Source: an uncultured Oscillospiraceae bacterium
GTDB lineage: Bacteria; Bacillota; Clostridia; Oscillospirales; Oscillospiraceae
Length of the DNA: 44,690 bases
NCBI GenBank assembly: GCA_947628185.1
Contig: CANQYW010000012.1
Location: 1-44,690 of the forward strand
Reading direction: 5' to 3'
Part shown: in pieces, positions 39,924 to 44,690 of the stretch
How the letters are laid out: the number at the start of each line of letters is the position of its first letter
Position numbering within the stretch: the stretch's first letter is position 1
Program-made: the position numbers and the translations under genes
The notes under the pieces: model-generated
Databases searched by the model: none
Told to the model about the DNA's origin: nothing
The model's input: only the letters and a program-made list of their open reading frames with translations

Positions 39924-40948
39924 CGAAAGACAACCCCCACGGCGGCGACATTTACGGAGAGCCGCCGAAAATCGACTTCTCCGCCAGCCTCAACCCCCTG
40001 GGTATGCCGCCGGAGGTGCGGCGGGCGCTATCTGAGTGCGCCGAAACTTGCGCCGCCTACCCGGACCCCTACTGTCGGGCCCTGCGGGAGGCCATCGGGC
40101 ATTTTGAGGGCGTCCCCGCCGGAAACATCCTCTGCGGGGCCGGGGCCTCGGAGCTCATCTACCACTACGCCGCCGCCCTCACCGGGGAGGGCCCGGGGCT
40201 CATCCTGGCGCCGGCCTTCTCGGAGTACGCCCTGGCCCTGGAGCTCGCCGGGCGGGGGGCGGAGTACCGGGTCCTCACGCCGGAGGAGGGTTTTCACCTC
40301 GCCGGGGGCCTCGGGGACCTGGGGCGGTACTCGGCGGTGTTCCTCTGCTCCCCCAATAACCCCACGGGCCTTGCCCTGGAGCCGGAGGTCATATGGGAGA
40401 CCGCCGGGAGCGGCGCGAATATACTCCTCGATCTCTCCTTTTTGGACCTCACCCTCTCACCGGGCCGCTACCGGGTGCCGGAGCTCACGGCCCGGTACCC
40501 CAACGTCACAGTTCTGCGCTCGCCGGGAAAGAGTTTCGCCGTGCCCGGCGTGCGGCTGGGGTACGCCATATCCTCGGACCGCGCCCTACTTGAGCGAATG
40601 TCGGAGCGGGGCCAGTGCTGGAATGTCTCCGTCCCCGCCGCCGCCGCAGGCGAGGCCGCCATGGGCTGCGGGGAGTGGCTGCGCCGCTCAGCGGTCATTA
40701 TTGCGGAGGAGCGGGAGAGATTGACTCGTGAACTAAAAAATTTGGGCCTCACCGTCTACCCCGGCGAGGCAAATTTCCTGCTTATGTATTCCGCTGCGGA
40801 CATCGTGACACCCCTAAAAAGATCCGGCCTCGCCCTCCGGGACTGCCGGAACTTCGTGGGGCTGGGGCCGGGGTATGTCCGGGCGGCGGTGCGCCGGAGG
40901 GAGGAGAACGACGCCCTCCTCCGGGCTTTAAGGGAGGTCATAGCATGA
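39899..40948 (+). CDS. cobD: L-threonine-O-3-phosphate decarboxylase
   Basis: This PLP enzyme makes (R)-1-amino-2-propanol phosphate, the arm used by CbiB. The 349-residue protein is a class I aminotransferase-fold enzyme. It has [42 protein letters not shown] and the PLP-binding Lys in [16 protein letters not shown]. The usual DEAFIDF segment is DLSFLDL, with the Asp kept but the Glu replaced. Histidinol-phosphate aminotransferase is a close relative, but the operon context favours CobD. Confidence 0.9.
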   Translation: MGGDTVYLAKDNPHGGDIYGEPPKIDFSASLNPLGMPPEVRRALSECAETCAAYPDPYCRALREAIGHFEGVPAGNILCGAGASELIYHYAAALTGEGPGLILAPAFSEYALALELAGRGAEYRVLTPEEGFHLAGGLGDLGRYSAVFLCSPNNPTGLALEPEVIWETAGSGANILLDLSFLDLTLSPGRYRVPELTARYPNVTVLRSPGKSFAVPGVRLGYAISSDRALLERMSERGQCWNVSVPAAAAGEAAMGCGEWLRRSAVIIAEERERLTRELKNLGLTVYPGEANFLLMYSAADIVTPLKRSGLALRDCRNFVGLGPGYVRAAVRRREENDALLRALREVIA

Positions 40949-42402
40949 GTAGAGCGAGACCCATAATGGTCCAGGGCACCATGTCGAGCGCCGGAAAGAG
41001 CCTCATATGCGCCGCGCTCTGCCGGATATTCAGGGACGCGGGATACTCAGTCGCGCCATTTAAGTCCCAGAATATGGCCCTCAATTCCTACATAACCCAT
41101 GAGGGGCTGGAGATGGGCCGCGCCCAGGTGGTGCAGGCCCAGGCCGCCGGGAAGGCCCCCTCCGTGCTCATGAACCCCATACTGCTAAAGCCCACGTCGG
41201 ACGTGGGCTCCCAGGTCATTGTGAACGGCGAGGTCCGGGGGAACATGCGGGCCTCGGAGTATTTTAAGTATAAAAAATCCCTCATCCCGGATATAATTGC
41301 CGCCTACGATGCTCTCGCGGCGGCGAACGACATCATCGTCATAGAGGGCGCCGGAAGCCCGGCGGAGATAAACCTAAAGTCCGAGGACATAGTGAACATG
41401 GGCATGGCGAAGATGGCCTCCGCGCCGGTACTGCTGGTTGGGGACATAGACCGGGGCGGCGTCTTTGCCCAGCTCTACGGCACCCTGGCCCTCTTAGAGC
41501 CGGAGGAGCGGGCAATGGTGAAGGCCACGGTCATAAATAAGTTCCGTGGGGATGTGACCATCCTCACCCCGGGCCTCCGGGACCTTCAGCGTCTCGTGGG
41601 CGTCCCCTGCGCCGGGGTGGTGCCCTACACCCGGGTGGACATCGACGACGAGGACAGCCTCTCCGAGAGGCTCACCTCCGGCGAGAGGCGGGACATCGAC
41701 ATCGCCGTCATACTCCTCCCCAGGATCTCGAATTTCACCGACTTCTCCGTCTTCTCTCGGTTCTCCACCGTCTCCCTGAGGTATGTGCGGAGCGTCCGGG
41801 AGCTGGGGGAGCCCGACATGGTGATCATCCCCGGCACCAAGAGCACCATGGCGGACCTCCTGTGGATGCGGGAGAGGGGCATGGAGGCCCGGATAATACG
41901 CGCCGCCGGCGCGGGGGTGCCCGTCTTTGGCATATGCGGCGGGTTCCAGATGCTGGGGCGCAAACTCTCCGACCCGGAGGGGGCGGAGGGCGGCGGCGAG
42001 GTATCCGGCATGGGCCTTCTGCCCATCGACACCGTATTCTCCCCCCGCAAGACAAGGGCACAGCGCGAGGGGGTCTTTACCGGCCTCGAGGGCGTATTCT
42101 CCGGCCTCAATGGCCTTAAATTTTCCGGCTACGAGATACACATGGGCCGGAGCGGTAAGGAGGGGGACGTCCTCGGGCGCGGGAACGTCTACGGAAGCTA
42201 CATCCACGGCCTCTTTGACGGCCCCGGCGCGGCGGAGGCCATGATCTCCGCGCTCTGCCGCCGGCGGGGAATGGAATTTACCCCCGGGGCGGTCTTCGAC
42301 CCCATAGCCTACCGGGAGGGACAGTACGACAAGCTGGCGGACACCGTGCGCCGGGCGCTGGACATGGAACTTATTTACAGGATAATTGAGGAGGGCATAT
42401 GA
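40945..42402 (+). CDS. cbiP: Cobyric acid synthase
   Basis: This enzyme amidates four side chains of adenosylcobyrinic acid a,c-diamide with glutamine and ATP. The 485-residue protein has [18 protein letters not shown], the [14 protein letters not shown] motif, [12 protein letters not shown] and [13 protein letters not shown]. The C-terminal amidotransferase domain has catalytic Cys in [10 protein letters not shown] and His in GSYIHGLFD. Length and order match the CbiP/CobQ family. It is joined to both neighbours by four-base ATGA overlaps. Confidence 0.96.
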   Translation: MSRARPIMVQGTMSSAGKSLICAALCRIFRDAGYSVAPFKSQNMALNSYITHEGLEMGRAQVVQAQAAGKAPSVLMNPILLKPTSDVGSQVIVNGEVRGNMRASEYFKYKKSLIPDIIAAYDALAAANDIIVIEGAGSPAEINLKSEDIVNMGMAKMASAPVLLVGDIDRGGVFAQLYGTLALLEPEERAMVKATVINKFRGDVTILTPGLRDLQRLVGVPCAGVVPYTRVDIDDEDSLSERLTSGERRDIDIAVILLPRISNFTDFSVFSRFSTVSLRYVRSVRELGEPDMVIIPGTKSTMADLLWMRERGMEARIIRAAGAGVPVFGICGGFQMLGRKLSDPEGAEGGGEVSGMGLLPIDTVFSPRKTRAQREGVFTGLEGVFSGLNGLKFSGYEIHMGRSGKEGDVLGRGNVYGSYIHGLFDGPGAAEAMISALCRRRGMEFTPGAVFDPIAYREGQYDKLADTVRRALDMELIYRIIEEGI

Positions 42403-42908
42403 TACACATCTACCACGGCGACGGCAAGGGCAAGACCACCGCCGCCTGCGGCCTTGCGCTGCGTATGGCGGGCCGGGGCGGGAGGGTCCTATTTACACAG
42501 TTTTTTAAGGACGGCTCCTCCGGCGAGATAGCGCCACTATCGTCCCTGCCCCTCATCGAGGTCCGCCGCCCCGACTGCCCCAGCGGAAGATTCAGAAATC
42601 TCTCTCCCACGGAGCGGGAGGAGGTCTGCCGGGGCCACCGGGAATTTCTCTCCCAGATATCCCGCCGCGCCGGGGAGTACGAGCTAATAGTCCTCGACGA
42701 GGCGATCTCCGCCTATAACTACGGCACCCTGGACCGGGACGGGTTCATGGAGCTCCTCGCCGCCTGGGGAGGGAGCCGGGAGATCGTCCTCACAGGCCGC
42801 TCCCCCGCGCCGGAGCTCCTGGAGGCTGCGGACTACATAACCGAGATGCGCAAAATAAAGCACCCCTTTGACTCCGGCACCCCCGCCCGCCGGGGGGTGG
42901 AATTCTGA
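42399..42908 (+). CDS. cobA: Corrinoid adenosyltransferase, BtuR/CobO type
   Basis: This enzyme transfers the adenosyl group from ATP to Co(I) corrinoids. The 169-residue protein has the P-loop [21 protein letters not shown] at the N-terminus, the [14 protein letters not shown] motif in the middle, and [24 protein letters not shown] near the end, as in the CobA/BtuR family. The C-terminal [18 protein letters not shown] matches as well. It is the last gene of the plus-strand operon and is followed by the palindromic terminator. Confidence 0.93.
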   Translation: MIHIYHGDGKGKTTAACGLALRMAGRGGRVLFTQFFKDGSSGEIAPLSSLPLIEVRRPDCPSGRFRNLSPTEREEVCRGHREFLSQISRRAGEYELIVLDEAISAYNYGTLDRDGFMELLAAWGGSREIVLTGRSPAPELLEAADYITEMRKIKHPFDSGTPARRGVEF

Positions 42909-42939
42909 TGACAACGGCGTGCTTTGATCATGATAAGTC

Positions 42940-42981
42940 CTATTTCATTTTTTCGCCTATATAGTCGAAAAAATGAAATAG
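42940..42981. terminator. Bidirectional terminator, near-perfect 42-base palindrome
   Basis: Perfect 16-bp arms (42940-42955 with 42966-42981) contain T6 on one side and A6 on the other. The 10-base loop holds a further CTATATAG palindrome. It lies between the convergent cbi/cob operon and cobC, and would stop transcription from both directions. Confidence 0.85.
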
Positions 42982-42988
42982 CCATTAC

Positions 42989-43555
42989 CTAAATCTCCCT
43001 GTAGGCCAAATGGTCGGTGTCCACATCGTAGCCGCGGCCGGGGGCGGGCTGCCACTGGTAGCGGTTCCTCCCCTCGCCGGGGAAGAGGTGGTCCATCACC
43101 GCCGCGATTACGCCGCCGTGGGTCACGATGAGGGTGGGGCGGCCCTCCGCTATGACCCGCTCCAGCGCCTCGAGGACCCTTGCGCGCATAATTTCACCGC
43201 TCTCGCCGCCGGGGGCGGTGTTTTTTTCGTTGTCGCCGGTTATCCAGGCTATGTAGCTGGGGTCCCGCCGCAACTCCTCGTAGGAGCGCATCTCGAAGTC
43301 CCCGAAGTCCATCTCCCGGAAACCCGGCTCCCTCTTGTGTGGGACTGGGCCGTAGAGTGCAAAAAGCGTCTCCTCGCACCGCCTCGCGCCGCTGGTGAGG
43401 ACCCTGAGCCCGTCGATGGGCATGACGTCGCCCTTTTTCCGTCGCTCCTCCAGCGCCAGCCTCCCCCCGGGGGAGAGGGGCAGGTCGGTACTGCCGCAGT
43501 AGAGATGGCGCTCATTGGCCTCCGTGAGGCCGTGGCGTATGAGCAGGAGCCTCAT
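42989..43555 (-). CDS. cobC: Histidine phosphatase, probable alpha-ribazole phosphatase
   Basis: This phosphatase would remove the phosphate from alpha-ribazole-5'-phosphate or adenosylcobalamin-phosphate in the nucleotide-loop pathway. The 188-residue protein has the catalytic LIRHGLTEANE motif, then CGSTDLPLSPGGRLALEERR, the TSGARRCEETL segment, the conserved Glu in FREMDFGDFEM and the second His in LIVTHGGVIAAVM. It shares a four-base overlap with cobU. The function is assigned by context; the same fold includes phosphoglycerate mutases. Confidence 0.87.
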   Translation of the reverse strand: MRLLLIRHGLTEANERHLYCGSTDLPLSPGGRLALEERRKKGDVMPIDGLRVLTSGARRCEETLFALYGPVPHKREPGFREMDFGDFEMRSYEELRRDPSYIAWITGDNEKNTAPGGESGEIMRARVLEALERVIAEGRPTLIVTHGGVIAAVMDHLFPGEGRNRYQWQPAPGRGYDVDTDHLAYREI

Positions 43556-43929
43556 TTTAGCCTCTGGGCGAGGCCGCAGAACACCCGGGTGACGCTCTCC
43601 GCCTCCGTTGCGAGGAACGCCGAGAGCCTCCCCGCCGCCTCCCGCCAGGCCCGGTTCTCCTCCCCCAGGGGCACCACGCCGCAGGATATGTCCGTCATGA
43701 TGATAACGCTCCGCTCCCACTCTCCCCTGTGGGCGCGGAGGGCCTCCACCGGGTCCGCGCCCTCCCGGACGCACAGGAGCGCGAACTCCTCAAGCCCCTC
43801 TATGCAGCGGCTCGTGAAGTCCGGGACGCTCTCTAAATTGCATGTGTAGATGTCCCCCGAGGCCAGGGAGAAGGCCCTCACGGCGTAGTCCCTCTTTCCC
43901 TGATACGCCCCGCCAATTATAAGATCCAT
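43552..43929 (-). CDS. cobU: Short CobU-like protein
   Basis: CobU phosphorylates adenosylcobinamide and then transfers GMP to it. This 125-residue protein is much shorter than the usual 180. The start IIGGAYQGKRDYA is a P-loop variant in which the usual SGKS is QGKR. The GMP-attachment His region expected after the first domain is missing. The middle has IIMTDISCGVVPLGEENRAWREAAGRLS and the end is TRVFCGLAQRLK, as in CobU. Short relatives of this kind seem to be common in Clostridia. It may keep only part of the activity. The ATG at 43929 has GGAGG five bases upstream; a GTG at 43935 is less likely. Confidence 0.75.
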   Translation of the reverse strand: MDLIIGGAYQGKRDYAVRAFSLASGDIYTCNLESVPDFTSRCIEGLEEFALLCVREGADPVEALRAHRGEWERSVIIMTDISCGVVPLGEENRAWREAAGRLSAFLATEAESVTRVFCGLAQRLK

Positions 43930-43951
43930 CCGCACCTCCGAAAGTAAAAAT

Positions 43952-44690
43952 TTATATTAGCGCGTACACCGCTATCCCGCAGGTCTCCGCGAATGTGAGG
44001 GCATAGCCCGCTATGTCCCCGGACATGCCCCCGAGGTTCCGAAACGCCTTCGCGAGGTGGTGCCCGTAGCCGAGGACCACCGCGAGTCCCGCAAGGCCCC
44101 TGAGCCCAAGGAGAGCGAACCCGGCGATGAGCTCCGCCGCCAGGAGGAGGGAGAGCGCCACAATGTACCCCCGACTCACACCCCGCCGGTACGCCCCCGC
44201 GTACTCGCTCTCGCCCATGGGCCGGAGTATAGTCACCGCCAGCGCCGAGGATGTCCTGGAGACCACCGGGATGAGCACCAGCGCCCCCCACCGGGCCCCG
44301 TCCCCCGCCGAGGCGAAGAGGGCGAACTGGGTGAGGATGAGGAGCACCGCCGCGAGGACCGCAAAGGAGCCCACGTTGGGGTCCTTCAATATTTTCCGCC
44401 GCTCGCCGGCGTCCCGCCAGGACTTCACGGCGTCCGTCACATCGAGGTAACCGTCCATGTGTATCCCGCCTGTCACAAGGAAGGGGTAGGCGCTAAGGAC
44501 GAGCGCCGAAATTAGTTTTGGCGCGCCGGCAAGCTTGAGCCCCAGCTCCAGCGCCGCCCAGACCCCGCCGATGAGAAGTCCCACCGCCGGGAGGCATGCC
44601 GTCATGAGGGGCCGGGCCGCCTCGTCCCAATAATTTCCCGGCACCGGCACGCCCGTGATCCAGTAGTAGACCAGGCTGAAAAGGCATGTT
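43952..44690 (-). CDS. cobS: Adenosylcobinamide-GDP ribazoletransferase, 5' end beyond the window
   Basis: This membrane enzyme joins alpha-ribazole to adenosylcobinamide-GDP to finish the nucleotide loop. The visible 245 codons lack the first few residues, since the frame stays open to the right edge (…SLVYYWITGVPVPGNYWDE). It has the TGGIHMDGYLDVTDAVKSWRD motif, the ERRKILKDPNVGSFA segment and several hydrophobic helices, and ends GIAVYALI. It lies 22 bases upstream of cobU on the same strand. A cobT gene could follow beyond the right edge but is not seen. Confidence 0.9.
   Translation of the reverse strand, partial: TCLFSLVYYWITGVPVPGNYWDEAARPLMTACLPAVGLLIGGVWAALELGLKLAGAPKLISALVLSAYPFLVTGGIHMDGYLDVTDAVKSWRDAGERRKILKDPNVGSFAVLAAVLLILTQFALFASAGDGARWGALVLIPVVSRTSSALAVTILRPMGESEYAGAYRRGVSRGYIVALSLLLAAELIAGFALLGLRGLAGLAVVLGYGHHLAKAFRNLGGMSGDIAGYALTFAETCGIAVYALI

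Noticed and set aside
1-44690. CRISPR array, rRNA genes, insertion sequences
   Set aside because: No regularly spaced repeat with unique spacers, no rRNA signature and no transposase reading frame was seen.

Overview
The window is a high-GC segment of a Gram-positive, probably endospore-forming anaerobe of the class Clostridia, most likely an Oscillospirales-type gut bacterium. The clues are strong GGAGG ribosome sites, a SpoIIQ-like LytM protein behind a sigma-F-like promoter, a wall-type surface protein with Cys-rich repeats, short methanogen/Thermotoga-type AhcY, hybrid kinases with fused binding proteins, and dense corrinoid genes. I had the sequence only, so family names come from motifs, length and context.

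Layout. (1) 1-2.6 kb: the 5' part of murC on the minus strand, divergent from cca, then a SpoIIQ-like M23 protein. (2) 2.6-8.0 kb: one 1753-residue secreted protein on the minus strand with a transglutaminase-like domain and more than 20 Cys clusters, behind a strong promoter and a leader that contains an intrinsic terminator. (3) 8.1-11.0 kb: a response regulator, sensor kinase and membrane-anchored protein operon. (4) 11.0-14.8 kb: punA, mtaD and a DUF1294 gene, divergent from ahcY. Together these suggest SAH recycling through S-inosylhomocysteine and inosine. (5) 14.9-18.5 kb: a ParB/Noc-like protein, a condensation-domain acyltransferase with a membrane partner, and a nitroreductase. (6) 18.6-22.7 kb: tRNA-Ala(CGC) followed by a defence-like cluster: an OLD/RecF-like AAA ATPase, a DUF4258/YgiT-type zinc-finger pair, a RelB/PIN pair and a GNAT protein. 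(7) 22.8-27.3 kb: a binding protein fused to a 5'-nucleotidase C-terminal domain, overlapping a hybrid histidine kinase gene. (8) 27.4-30.9 kb: a LysR regulator divergent from an 852-residue protein that joins CoA-disulfide-reductase, rhodanese, sirohaem reductase and ferredoxin modules. (9) 30.9-33.8 kb: a FecCD-type ABC transporter behind a structured leader. (10) 33.8-44.7 kb: a cobalamin riboswitch, a second FecCD-type transporter and cbiA-cbiB-cobD-cbiP-cobA, converging on cobC-cobU-cobS across a near-perfect palindromic terminator.

How they work together. The right third is a corrinoid uptake, salvage and late-assembly module controlled by B12 sensing. No ring-building or ring-contraction genes are visible, so these must lie elsewhere or the cell relies on imported precursors. 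The methyl-cycle genes (ahcY, mtaD, punA) would dispose of SAH made by methyltransferases, some of which may be corrinoid-dependent. The sulfur fusion protein with its LysR partner is the most novel-looking enzyme. The attenuator-like leaders at about 7.93-8.01 kb and 30.94-31.04 kb are the best candidates for undescribed RNA regulation.
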